This document shows positions 1 through 7,914 of a stretch of DNA of 38,529 nucleotides, in pieces. The position numbers were made by a program, and so were the translations under genes. Under the pieces are notes generated by a model. That model saw only the letters and a list, made by a program, of their open reading frames with translations. It did no database searches and was not told the DNA's origin. Source of the stretch: a virus; the IMG/VR virus record IMGVR_UViG_3300025141_016741, positions 1 through 38,529 of that record. One strand, given 5' to 3'. How positions within the stretch are numbered: position 1 is the first letter of the stretch; each line of letters begins with the position of its first letter.

Positions 1-2
1 AA

Positions 3-86
3 GCCGGATTCAAGCTCTTTTCTTTATCTTACCAAACTCATGTGGGTGGTCCCCACATTGAAAGATATTTTGCTGGAAAAGTGTAG
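3..86 (+). CDS. C-terminal end of an upstream gene (partial)
   Basis: An open frame enters from the left edge and runs 27 codons to a TAG at 84-86. The last G of that stop is the first base of the next gene's GTG start. The visible tail contains THVGGPHIERYFAGKV. It is too short to name. Because the next genes are glycosyltransferase-type, it probably belongs to the same glycan operon, but that is only context. Confidence 0.6.
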   Translation, partial: AGFKLFSLSYQTHVGGPHIERYFAGKV

Positions 87-808
87 TGAGTAATAGATTC
101 GTATTTATTATGCCCGCATACAATGCGGAAGAAACTATTTCTAGAGCAATAATGTCTGTATGGTTTCAGACTTACCCAAACTGGAAAATAATAATCAGAG
201 ATGATATGTCATCTGATAGAACTCTTGAGATGATCTCTTCTATGAAAGATCAATTAGGATTAGGCCCAGATAGACTATCTTTTACATCAAATACTGAAAA
301 GATGTGGGAAATAAGAAATATTGTCGAAGCTCTAAAAGAGTGCGAGTCGAACGATATTGTTTGTCGTCTAGACGGAGATGATTGGTTGTGTGACACAGAT
401 GCACTTTCTATCATAAATCATAGATATGAATCTCTAAAGGTCGATGCGCTATGGACAGCTCACAGATGGTCTTTTTCTAATCATAATATTTCCGGACCTC
501 TTCCAAAAGATGCAAACCCATACGAACACCCATGGGTAAGCTCACATCTAAAAACTTTTCGCAAAAAAATGATTGAGAACGTAAAAGATGAAAACTTTAG
601 AGGAGAAGATGGAGAGTACTTCAAAAGAATTGGTGATCAAACAATATACTTGCCTGTTTTGCATCAAGCAAAAGGAAACTGGCATTACGAACCCATAGTT
701 ACTTATCATTACACAATAGACATGAACCCTAGCACATTTCAGACGAATGATGCTCTGTTTCAAAAAAGTGAAGGAGAGTATTTGCGATCCCGTGGGTACA
801 TAGAATGA
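86..808 (+). CDS. Family 2 (GT-A) glycosyltransferase
   Basis: This 240-residue protein is predicted to transfer a sugar from a nucleotide-sugar donor, in the cytoplasm or at the inner membrane face. The N-terminus has the GT2 pattern: a beta strand followed by PAYNAEETISRAI (residues 10-22), then IIIRDDMSSDRT (35-46), matching the nucleotide-binding strand and its acidic residues. RLDGDDW (94-100) fits the DXD metal/donor site. There is no transmembrane segment, and the length equals one catalytic domain. The GTG start overlaps the upstream TAG as TAGTG, and the stop overlaps the next ATG as ATGA, so translation is probably coupled. Acceptor and donor cannot be read from sequence. Confidence 0.85.
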   Translation: MSNRFVFIMPAYNAEETISRAIMSVWFQTYPNWKIIIRDDMSSDRTLEMISSMKDQLGLGPDRLSFTSNTEKMWEIRNIVEALKECESNDIVCRLDGDDWLCDTDALSIINHRYESLKVDALWTAHRWSFSNHNISGPLPKDANPYEHPWVSSHLKTFRKKMIENVKDENFRGEDGEYFKRIGDQTIYLPVLHQAKGNWHYEPIVTYHYTIDMNPSTFQTNDALFQKSEGEYLRSRGYIE

Positions 809-1554
809 AAAAAAACAATTGCTTTGAGAAATATAAAAATTTTCATTTTGGAGAGTCAGTTTTCGTCATCGGAACAGGCCCTACACTAGTTGATTTTTTC
901 CCGCAATCTGATCAATATGAGAATATTGTCAAAATTGGATGCAATGCTTTAGTCTACTCAGATGATGTTGAATTAGATTACTATTTTATTGGTGATCCGC
1001 AAACTAAAGCAAGAAAAAAATCTTTTATTAGCGATCCGCAACCCTACAGAGATTATAAGCCAAAAATTGAAAAATTTTGTCGTCTCAGTGAAAGCAAACC
1101 CCATTGTCTTACAACTGTAAACGGTGGGCCTTTACAGCATGCTAAACATTACTCTAGTGCTAGATACTCAAAATATATAGAGGGATATTACCCTCTCGAT
1201 ATTGTTACTGAGCCCATCAATCCTATAGGCTCAATTTCAATGGACATGATGCAATTTGCACTTTTTGCAGGTTTTAAGACTATATTTTTGTTAGGGCAAG
1301 ATTGCAACTATAATCAAAAAACTGCTGCTGGTGCAAAGGCTCATTTCAATGAAGATGCTCTGAAACATTACGAAACTGTTGCTACAAGAGTGGTTCGATA
1401 TTGGGAAAAAATGGCAAAATTTATTGAGAATGAACACAAAGATGTCCAAATATTTTCTGTCAATCCGATTTCCTTGAAATTTTTCAATGAAATTTCATAT
1501 GATAAGATTACAGAAACTAATGAATCAAGAAGAAGATACTTTGGTCTCTGTTAA
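805..1554 (+). CDS. DUF115 / MptE-like (Maf-type) protein
   Basis: A 249-residue protein of the DUF115 (6-hydroxymethylpterin diphosphokinase MptE-like) type. The sequence shows the Rossmann-like glycine turn FVIGTGPTL (20-28) and, near 162-170, FLLGQDCNY, the hydrophobic-then-GxDC pattern typical of these proteins. In bacteria, DUF115 proteins are common in surface-glycan clusters and include the Maf motility accessory factors linked to sialic/pseudaminic-type sugar transfer. A role as a glycosyltransferase-like protein for an ulosonic acid would fit the CMP-sugar enzymes just downstream, but that is inference from context. It overlaps the preceding GT gene by 4 bases. Confidence 0.65.
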   Translation: MKKNNCFEKYKNFHFGESVFVIGTGPTLVDFFPQSDQYENIVKIGCNALVYSDDVELDYYFIGDPQTKARKKSFISDPQPYRDYKPKIEKFCRLSESKPHCLTTVNGGPLQHAKHYSSARYSKYIEGYYPLDIVTEPINPIGSISMDMMQFALFAGFKTIFLLGQDCNYNQKTAAGAKAHFNEDALKHYETVATRVVRYWEKMAKFIENEHKDVQIFSVNPISLKFFNEISYDKITETNESRRRYFGLC

Positions 1555-1563
1555 GAAAAATTT

Positions 1564-2394
1564 ATGAAAAAAAATAAAAAAATTCTAGGAACATGGCAGG
1601 GAAAGCGATATGATTATTCCGATTTTGAAAAAATGACCATGAAATATCTAGTTGAAAAACTAGATTTATTGAATAAATCATTTAATGTTGTAGGAATTAA
1701 ACAGTCATTTGAAGATGAGGGGGCTCTTTTATCTGATGTTCTAACAATGAGGAGAATAACAGAGCTGTGCAATCTAGAAATGTATGTAAAAATTGGGGGA
1801 TGTGAAGCTATTACAGACATTAATAATTGTGCAACAATGGGCATTAATAATATTATTGCCCCCATGGTGGAAACACCCTATTCATTTCAAAAATTTATCA
1901 ATGCTGTCAAAAATATTACCCATACCCACTATTATTTTCTTTGTGAAACCAAAACAGCTTACAACAACATAGATGAAATTTTTAAAACTTCCGAAGCTTC
2001 AAAGCTTTCGGGTGTAATAGTGGGAAGATCCGATTTTGCTAAATCTTATAATCTAGATAAGGCCAGGGTAAACGAAGATTTTTTGGGAAAAAAAGTAAAA
2101 GATATTTTTGAAAAAAGCAAAGAAAGAGGATTGATAACTACCATGGGTGGAAATATCTCTGTAGATTCTGTAGAATTTATTCAATCCCTTTATGAGAAAG
2201 GCTTGCTTGATAAAGTAGAAACAAGAAATATTGTAGTGGAGCTAAATGATAATAATATAAAAGATTTAAAAAGCACAATTGAGGCAGTCATTATGTATGA
2301 AATTGAGTGGCTTCGTTTCAAGGCAATAAATTATACTAATATTGGAGAATCTTATCTTCGCAGAGTATCTATTTTAGAAAATAGAATCAAATGA
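1564..2394 (+). CDS. HpcH/HpaI-family aldolase-like enzyme
   Basis: A 276-residue TIM-barrel protein resembling the HpcH/HpaI aldolase/citrate lyase family, which cleaves or forms C-C bonds between pyruvate (or acetyl-CoA) and an aldehyde using a divalent metal. CETKTAYNNIDEI (127-139) matches the family strand carrying the metal-binding Glu (E128). VIVGRSDFAKSY (151-162) matches the strand carrying the metal-binding Asp (D157). KIGGCEAITDI and APMVETPYSF are further barrel strands of the family type. It lies immediately before an Fe-S protein, a HAD phosphatase and a CMP-sugar synthetase. I therefore infer that it makes a keto-deoxy sugar acid rather than acting in catabolism. This stretch is notably A/T-rich. 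Substrate unproven. Confidence 0.7.
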   Translation: MKKNKKILGTWQGKRYDYSDFEKMTMKYLVEKLDLLNKSFNVVGIKQSFEDEGALLSDVLTMRRITELCNLEMYVKIGGCEAITDINNCATMGINNIIAPMVETPYSFQKFINAVKNITHTHYYFLCETKTAYNNIDEIFKTSEASKLSGVIVGRSDFAKSYNLDKARVNEDFLGKKVKDIFEKSKERGLITTMGGNISVDSVEFIQSLYEKGLLDKVETRNIVVELNDNNIKDLKSTIEAVIMYEIEWLRFKAINYTNIGESYLRRVSILENRIK

Positions 2395-3557
2395 ATAATA
2401 GATTTAAAACACTTCAGAGATTGCTTCACGAAGAAAAATGTTTTAAAATGATTTGCGGCGCCGGCAATGAAGATAAAAAGTACGTAAAAAAACTTGCGCT
2501 AATTTACACATTGGCAGGTGCAAAGGTTCTAGACGTGTCAGCCAATGTAGAAGTAGTCAAATATGCTGCCCAAGGTATTGATTATGCATTTGATATTGCT
2601 AAAAAATTAGGTGTAAAATTAATTACAAGACCATTTATAATGGCAAGCATTGGCATGCCCGGGGATCATCATGTGAGAAAATCTTATATTGACCCTAATA
2701 CTTGTGTGGGGTGTAATTTGTGTATACCGGTTTGCCCAACAGATGCTATTCCTGAAAATTTTACTAATTTTTTGGATCACTTTAAATCACTGGGTGGTTC
2801 ATATGAGAAAAAAGATCAAGAAAAAGAAATTGTGATTAAGGACTTGTGCATTGGCTGCGGAAAATGTAGCAACATCTGTCCCAAAGATGAAATTATATCT
2901 TATAGACATAATGAAAAAGAGTTGCGAAATTTACTTCCAAAGTGCTTAGAAGCCGGCGCTGAATCCTTTGAATTGCATGCTGCCGTGGGTGAAGATGAAG
3001 TAACACTAAAAGAATGGAAAACAATTACAGATATTAATTCTACCAATTTTAATTCTATGTGCCTGGATCGACTAAATTTGGGAAATCTAAACTTAGAGCA
3101 TAGAATACAATTGGCAAAAAAAATCTCCGGAGAAAAATTAATAATCCAGGCAGACGGCTATCCAATGAGTGGTGGCGAAAATGACTTTAATACTACACTA
3201 CAGGCAATTGCCTGTGCAGATGTTATTAATAAAAAATTCAATATGAGGATAAATAAAAAATCAGCAGGCGGAGTTGTGGGTAAAGCTAAGTTATCATCTA
3301 AGCAATCTTATAGAAACCATGGTCATCATTTGGGTATTTATATTGTGCTCTCTGGCGGAACGAATAAACTATCTAAGGAGCTAGCTAACATGTGTAATGT
3401 TAGAGTTAATGGCGTAGCAGTAGGAACATATGCCCGTGATATTGTGGAAAAATATGTTCAAAATAAAAATTTCTACAATAATATTGATATCATTAAAAAA
3501 GCATATAAAGATGCATCTAAATTAGTTTATGCAAATATTGGGAGCATTCATGAATAA
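2391..3557 (+). CDS. LdpA-like protein with two 4Fe-4S cluster motifs
   Basis: A 388-residue protein with two ferredoxin-type motifs, C105-x2-C108-x2-C111-x3-C115 and C153-x2-C156-x2-C159-x3-C163, each followed by Pro, so it should bind two 4Fe-4S clusters. Flanking parts look like an alpha/beta barrel: KVLDVSANVEVVKYAAQGID near residues 45-64, IVLSGGTNK and GVAVGTYARDIVEKYV towards the C-terminus. This arrangement resembles LdpA, a cyanobacterial redox-active iron-sulfur protein, and LdpA-like proteins of polysaccharide loci. It overlaps the aldolase gene by 4 bases, and its C-terminus overlaps the following HAD gene, so it belongs to that module. Its reaction is unknown; electron transfer to, or radical/redox help for, the sugar-acid pathway is possible. 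Confidence 0.65.
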   Translation: MNNRFKTLQRLLHEEKCFKMICGAGNEDKKYVKKLALIYTLAGAKVLDVSANVEVVKYAAQGIDYAFDIAKKLGVKLITRPFIMASIGMPGDHHVRKSYIDPNTCVGCNLCIPVCPTDAIPENFTNFLDHFKSLGGSYEKKDQEKEIVIKDLCIGCGKCSNICPKDEIISYRHNEKELRNLLPKCLEAGAESFELHAAVGEDEVTLKEWKTITDINSTNFNSMCLDRLNLGNLNLEHRIQLAKKISGEKLIIQADGYPMSGGENDFNTTLQAIACADVINKKFNMRINKKSAGGVVGKAKLSSKQSYRNHGHHLGIYIVLSGGTNKLSKELANMCNVRVNGVAVGTYARDIVEKYVQNKNFYNNIDIIKKAYKDASKLVYANIGSIHE

Positions 3558-3930
3558 AAAATTAATAATAGCAGTTGATTTTGATGGAACGCTATGTGAA
3601 TATTCATTTCCAAAAATTGGAGAACAAACAGAAAGTCATGAAAAATTAATGAAAATTCTCATTCAAATGCAGAATGATGGACACAAATTGATACTGTGGA
3701 CAAATAGAGGAGATAATGAAAAATACCCTGTTTTAACCGAAGCAGTAGAATGGTGTGCTAACAAAGGATTAAAATTTGATGCTATTAACGAGAACTTGCC
3801 CGGGCAGATAAAAATATCCGGATTTAGCCCTAAAATTATGGCTGATTTTTATATTGATGATAAAGCCCTTGAATTTAATAATGATCTTTCTATGAGAAGT
3901 ACATTACAATTTTTAAAAGGTTTAGAGTAA
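3550..3930 (+). CDS. Small HAD-family phosphatase-like protein
   Basis: A 126-residue haloacid dehalogenase-type hydrolase. VDFDGTL carries the nucleophile pair D10 and D12, ILWTNRG is motif II, and FYIDDKAL holds the late acidic motif that binds Mg. There is essentially no cap domain, as in small KdsC-like or BT0820-like phosphatases. I chose the ATG at 3550 because GGGAG stands at the right distance upstream and the protein then begins directly with the catalytic strand; an ATG at 3529 would only add seven residues. It overlaps the Fe-S gene. Sitting next to a CMP-sugar synthetase, it plausibly dephosphorylates a sugar-acid phosphate before activation, as in KDO and sialic acid routes (inference). 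Confidence 0.75.
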   Translation: MNKKLIIAVDFDGTLCEYSFPKIGEQTESHEKLMKILIQMQNDGHKLILWTNRGDNEKYPVLTEAVEWCANKGLKFDAINENLPGQIKISGFSPKIMADFYIDDKALEFNNDLSMRSTLQFLKGLE

Positions 3931-3938
3931 GAGAAAAA

Positions 3939-4613
3939 ATGCTTAAAGCGCTAATACCGGTAAGATCAGGCTCTGTAAGAGTAAAAAATAAAAACATTAG
4001 ACCATTTGCAAACTCTACATTATTAGAAATAAAAATTAGACAACTTCTTAGAATTGATAAAATTGATGAGGTTTGCGTAAGTTCAGATTCTGATGAAATG
4101 TTGAAAATGGCAAAATCTCTGGGCGCAACTCCAGTACGCCGTGATGCAAAATATGCTTCTAGCGATTCATTGATTAATGATGTTTGGGCACACATGTCAC
4201 AAAATATTGTTTGTGAACATGTGCTCTACACAAATGTCACAAACCCATTGGTGCGAGACGAAACATATGACAAGTGCATAAAACAATATTTTGAAAGCAT
4301 AGACGATTATGATTCGCTTAACACAGTATCAATTATTAAAGAATTTTTGTGGCTTGGGGAAAAACCCATCAATTATGATTGGAAAAAACAACCCAGATCT
4401 CAAGACTTACCTGATGTTTTTTATCCTAATTTTGCTATTAATATTCTTAAAAGAGCAACAATGGAAAATCAGCGAAGTGTAATTGGTAAAAAATTTTACC
4501 CTTATGCGCTAGACAAAATAGAATCTATAGACATTGATGATGAAGAAGATTTTTTAATAGCTGACCTTCTTTACCATCACTTGAAAAGAAAAATAACGGA
4601 ACATAAGAAATGA
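3939..4613 (+). CDS. CMP-sugar synthetase (acylneuraminate cytidylyltransferase family)
   Basis: A 224-residue cytidylyltransferase of the NeuA/KdsB type, predicted to couple CTP with a ulosonic acid to give a CMP-sugar. The N-terminal LIPVRSGSVRVKNKNI (residues 5-20) is the CTP-binding loop in the variant RSGSxRxKxKN, followed by the usual strand/helix VCVSSDSDEML and the DxxYASSDS-like stretch KYASSDSLINDV. The length matches single-domain CMP-NeuAc synthetases. It lies between two HAD genes and downstream of an aldolase, the usual company of such enzymes. The substrate could be a sialic-like, legionaminic-like or other keto-deoxy acid; no NeuB-type synthase is visible, so classical sialic acid is not supported. 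Confidence 0.8.
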   Translation: MLKALIPVRSGSVRVKNKNIRPFANSTLLEIKIRQLLRIDKIDEVCVSSDSDEMLKMAKSLGATPVRRDAKYASSDSLINDVWAHMSQNIVCEHVLYTNVTNPLVRDETYDKCIKQYFESIDDYDSLNTVSIIKEFLWLGEKPINYDWKKQPRSQDLPDVFYPNFAINILKRATMENQRSVIGKKFYPYALDKIESIDIDDEEDFLIADLLYHHLKRKITEHKK

Positions 4614-4638
4614 AAGACTCACCTTTGAGAAGCACAAA

Positions 4639-5109
4639 ATGAATAAAGTAGAAAGCAAGCTAATGGATCCGACTAATTTATTTGCTAATGCCCCAGAAAA
4701 GACAAAAAAAGAAAAATCACAAGAAATTAGAGAGCATTCTTTTCCTGATGAAACAGAGCAGATCGGAATAGACTTTGACGGTGTTGTGCACAGAAACTCA
4801 AAAGGATTTTTTGATGGAACAGTATACGATGATCCGGTAGACGATATTGAGTCGCTTCTAAAAGAGCTCAGCAGCAAATATAAACTAGTTCTTTTTTCTG
4901 TCAAGGCAAGAAAAGATAGAATGCTGATAAATGGAAAAACAGGCACTGAATTGATTCATGATTGGCTTGTTGAGAAAAACTTAAGGCACTATTTTGTTGA
5001 GATAACTTCAGAAAAACCGAGAGCTGTTTGCTACATAGACGATAAAGCAGTTTATTTCAAAGCTGTAGATACATGCATAGTTCAGCTAAAAGAAAGAGGA
5101 ATACTATGA
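4639..5109 (+). CDS. Second HAD-family phosphatase-like protein
   Basis: A 156-residue HAD-type protein with a 40-residue charged N-terminal extension before GIDFDGVVH (catalytic D45 and D47). LVLFSVKAR fits motif II, and CYIDDKAVYF is the C-terminal acidic motif, nearly the same as YIDDKAL in the HAD gene about 1.1 kb upstream. Otherwise the two proteins differ clearly, so this is an old paralogue or an independent member rather than a recent duplication. The stop overlaps the next gene's ATG (ATGA). It probably acts on a phosphorylated sugar intermediate of this cluster; why two such enzymes flank one cytidylyltransferase is not clear. Confidence 0.7.
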   Translation: MNKVESKLMDPTNLFANAPEKTKKEKSQEIREHSFPDETEQIGIDFDGVVHRNSKGFFDGTVYDDPVDDIESLLKELSSKYKLVLFSVKARKDRMLINGKTGTELIHDWLVEKNLRHYFVEITSEKPRAVCYIDDKAVYFKAVDTCIVQLKERGIL

Positions 5110-6014
5110 AAAAAATGTATGTCAATCGAGCACCGGTCGAAGGTCCATGGGGTGGAGGAAACAATTTCGTAAAAGCACTATATCAGTATGGTAAAGACTA
5201 TGATTTTGATGTTTCAAACAGGCTTGATGAAAATACTGATGTTGTATTTATGATAGACCCAAGACCAGATCAAACTGGATTTTCTATCAAGGAGATTTCT
5301 GCTTTTAAGGAATATAAGCCGTCATCAAAACTAGTCTATCGAATAAACGAATGTGATGCTAGGAAGGGTGAAGTCAATAAGATAGACCCACTAATTTCTT
5401 ATGCTAGCAATTTTGTAGATCTTTCTGTTTTTATTTCTGGCTGGATAAAAGACTATCATACAAAAGAAGATTGGCACTGCAATAACAACGAAGTGATATT
5501 CTCAGGTACAAATAAAGATCATTTTATTCCGGGTGAAAAAATCAACAATGGAAAAATAAACTTGGTGACACATCACTGGTCAGACAATCCATACAAAGGG
5601 CAAGATATCTATGAGCTTTTAGACTCTTGGGTAGCCACTAATAAAGACTTTGCTTTTACATACATTGGAAGGACGAAAGCTAGCTTTGAAAACACATGTG
5701 TTTTACCGCCAACTTTTGGCAAAGACTTGGGAGAAAAACTAAGTAAGTATGATGTGTATGTTTCAGCCTCAAGGCATGACCCAGGACCCAATCACATTAT
5801 TGAAAGCTTAGCATGCGAAATTCCAACTTATGCTCACTCTGCCTCCGGGGGAGCTGTTGAAATGGTAGGTGACTCTCATGTTTATGATTCTTTTGAAGCT
5901 TTAGAAAAGATACTTTTGCAAAAAAAATTCCCAAAAAACGAAGGCTTGTTGGTCCCTAATGACTGGCAAAAATGTATGAAAGAGTATTTCGAGTCTATTT
6001 GGAAAGTTTTATGA
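5106..6014 (+). CDS. GT-B glycosyltransferase (family 4-like)
   Basis: A 302-residue glycosyltransferase with a short N-terminal acceptor domain. The opening residues KKMYVNRAPVEGPWGGGNNF form the usual first strand and glycine loop. The C-terminal donor domain shows YVSASRHDPGPNHIIESLAC, where D-x7-E replaces the classic E-x7-E of family 4, followed by a glycine-containing loop (SASGGAVEMVG). The start at 5106 overlaps the upstream stop by ATGA; an in-frame ATG at 5073 would add eleven residues within the previous gene and is less likely. It is shorter than typical GT4 enzymes (about 350-400), a feature shared with three neighbouring GTs here. Linkage and donor unknown. Confidence 0.75.
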   Translation: MKKMYVNRAPVEGPWGGGNNFVKALYQYGKDYDFDVSNRLDENTDVVFMIDPRPDQTGFSIKEISAFKEYKPSSKLVYRINECDARKGEVNKIDPLISYASNFVDLSVFISGWIKDYHTKEDWHCNNNEVIFSGTNKDHFIPGEKINNGKINLVTHHWSDNPYKGQDIYELLDSWVATNKDFAFTYIGRTKASFENTCVLPPTFGKDLGEKLSKYDVYVSASRHDPGPNHIIESLACEIPTYAHSASGGAVEMVGDSHVYDSFEALEKILLQKKFPKNEGLLVPNDWQKCMKEYFESIWKVL

Positions 6015-6862
6015 AATGGGGCCTGATTGGTTTTGGAAGATGGGGAAAGATACTGTCATATGCCATCAGCAAAAACTATCATCTGAAGGCTGTGTCTTCT
6101 CGCAATGTAGACAGAGTAAGAAGTGACATAAAAGAAAAAAGCTTGGGTTATAAAGCCATGTCAAGCGAGCAGATATTTGAAGATTCTGAAATAGAAGTTG
6201 TTGCTGTAACAGTTCCAATTGAAAGTTTATTTTTTTATGCAAAAGAGTCTATTGAGAAAGGCAAGCACGTCTTTTTAGAAAAACCTGGCCCGAAGTCAAA
6301 AGAACAGTTAGTGATACTAAAAGATGCTGCCAAAAGAAACAATGTGGTATGCTATACAAATTACATTTATTCTGAAGACTTAGCTTTAAAATTTTTAGTA
6401 GAAAAAATAGCTTCGTCATCTATAAAAAGCATTTTCATTAGCTGGGACAAATGGGGAACTTTCAATAACGATATTATCGATAATTTAGTAACACATCAGC
6501 TGTCTGTTCTTTTGAGAATAATCAAAAAACCTCTCAGCTTGATCGATGTTCAAATTGAAAAAAATAAATTTTTTGCAAGCTATGAGACAAAAAATACTAG
6601 AATATCTTTAGAGATTAATCGTATTTCTAAAATGAACAAAGGCATGCAAATGAAAATAATAACAGAAGACAGCATTTATAACTGGTCTCCTGGAAAAGTC
6701 ACATGTATGAAGAAAAATATCTTTACAGATGAAAGTGATATGCTAGTCAATCAAACAAAAAGAATGAATAGCATGGTTGAAAGTATGAGCTTAGATTCTA
6801 ATTTTAGTCTTGTCGAAAAAGTGAATAACCTAGTCTTAAACATAAGAAGTTTTTCAAAATGA
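6011..6862 (+). CDS. Gfo/Idh/MocA-family oxidoreductase
   Basis: A 283-residue NAD(P)-dependent sugar dehydrogenase-like protein. KWGLIGFGRWGKIL is the Rossmann glycine loop at the N-terminus, VVAVTVPIESLFFYAKESIE is the family's third nucleotide-binding strand, and HVFLEKPGPKS contains the family EKP motif. The usual C-terminal alpha/beta substrate domain follows, a little shorter than average (family about 320-350). The start at 6011 gives an ATGA overlap with the GT stop. An earlier in-frame ATG at 5972 would only add sequence out of character with the fold. It likely oxidises or reduces a nucleotide-sugar or a free sugar derivative for the cluster. Confidence 0.75.
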   Translation: MKWGLIGFGRWGKILSYAISKNYHLKAVSSRNVDRVRSDIKEKSLGYKAMSSEQIFEDSEIEVVAVTVPIESLFFYAKESIEKGKHVFLEKPGPKSKEQLVILKDAAKRNNVVCYTNYIYSEDLALKFLVEKIASSSIKSIFISWDKWGTFNNDIIDNLVTHQLSVLLRIIKKPLSLIDVQIEKNKFFASYETKNTRISLEINRISKMNKGMQMKIITEDSIYNWSPGKVTCMKKNIFTDESDMLVNQTKRMNSMVESMSLDSNFSLVEKVNNLVLNIRSFSK

Positions 6863-7914
6863 AGATAGCAGTTGTCGGAGCTGGAATATTTGGGGTAACA
6901 TTTGCGCTTAAATTATCTAAAGAGTACGATGTTACTTTATATGAAAAGAGCTCTGATATTATGACAGCAGCTAGCAGAGCAAACCAGCTTCGCCTCCACC
7001 GAGGATATCATTATCCTAGAAGTCCGGATACTGTAAGAGATCTTCTAGGGTCAATTGACTTTTTTGAAAAAGAATACAAAGATGCAGTTGTAGGGTGCCA
7101 CGAACATTTTTATTGCATTGCAAAGAATGATAGCATGACATCGCCAAAACAGTATTTAGACTTTTGTAATGAATTTGACTTGGAGTATCAGGTTGTTGAC
7201 AACTTTCCGCATGTTTGTCATGACAAAATTGGGTTGACAGTCAAAGTAAAGGAAAAACTTCTAGACTATTACAAAATATACAATATATGTTGGGAAAGAT
7301 TACTAGCCTCCAGCATAAAAAGAAGATTTCTAAAAAAGTTCTCAAAAGACGATATTGATCATTTTGATATAATCATTAATTGCACGTATGCAGACATCAA
7401 TAATCTCTTAGATGCAAAAAGCCAAAGGGAATATCAGTTTGAAGTCTGTGAAAAAATTTTAGTAAAAATGCCTAGTGAAATGGTCAACAAAAGCATCGTT
7501 GTGATGGACGGCCCGTTTATGTGCGTGGATCCATATGGCAAAACAGGCTTGTCTCTTTTAGGAAACGTCGTCCACGCAATACATGCTACAAATACAGGAA
7601 TTGCACCCAAGATACCCACCCTAATACAAAAAGATTTAAATGCTGGCGTGGTTAAAAATCCTACTATTACTAATTGGAAAAAATTTATACAAACAGGAAG
7701 AGAATATATCCCAAGTCTTGATAGTGCTGAGTATCGAGGATCGATGTTTACTACTCGGGCTGTACTGCCAAATATGGATAAAACAGACGGCCGTCCTACC
7801 ATTGTCTCCAAGCCATATTCTAAAATAATAAATGTGTTTTCCGGAAAAATAGACACATGTGTGATGGCAGCGCAAGACACCTTGGGGATACTTTCCAGGC
7901 TTGAAGGATACTGA
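6859..7914 (+). CDS. FAD-dependent oxidoreductase (DAO superfamily)
   Basis: A 351-residue flavoprotein. KIAVVGAGIFGVTFALKL is the N-terminal GxGxxG dinucleotide loop, followed by an acidic strand end (VTLYEKS). ANQLRLHRGYHYPRS near residues 42-57 is the Arg/His-rich stretch typical of DAO-type enzymes that binds flavin and substrate. The C-terminal part ends with a DTCVMAAQDTLGI stretch. The family oxidises amines, amino acids or related substrates with FAD. It overlaps both neighbours by a few bases, directly after a Gfo/Idh enzyme and before glycosyltransferases. Oxidation of an amino-sugar or hydroxyl of the building block is plausible but unproven. Confidence 0.7.
   Translation: MKIAVVGAGIFGVTFALKLSKEYDVTLYEKSSDIMTAASRANQLRLHRGYHYPRSPDTVRDLLGSIDFFEKEYKDAVVGCHEHFYCIAKNDSMTSPKQYLDFCNEFDLEYQVVDNFPHVCHDKIGLTVKVKEKLLDYYKIYNICWERLLASSIKRRFLKKFSKDDIDHFDIIINCTYADINNLLDAKSQREYQFEVCEKILVKMPSEMVNKSIVVMDGPFMCVDPYGKTGLSLLGNVVHAIHATNTGIAPKIPTLIQKDLNAGVVKNPTITNWKKFIQTGREYIPSLDSAEYRGSMFTTRAVLPNMDKTDGRPTIVSKPYSKIINVFSGKIDTCVMAAQDTLGILSRLEGY

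Noticed and set aside
3939-4613. Classical sialic acid (NeuB-NeuC-NeuA) pathway
   Set aside because: Only a NeuA-type protein is seen; there is no NeuB-type synthase or NeuC-type epimerase in the window.
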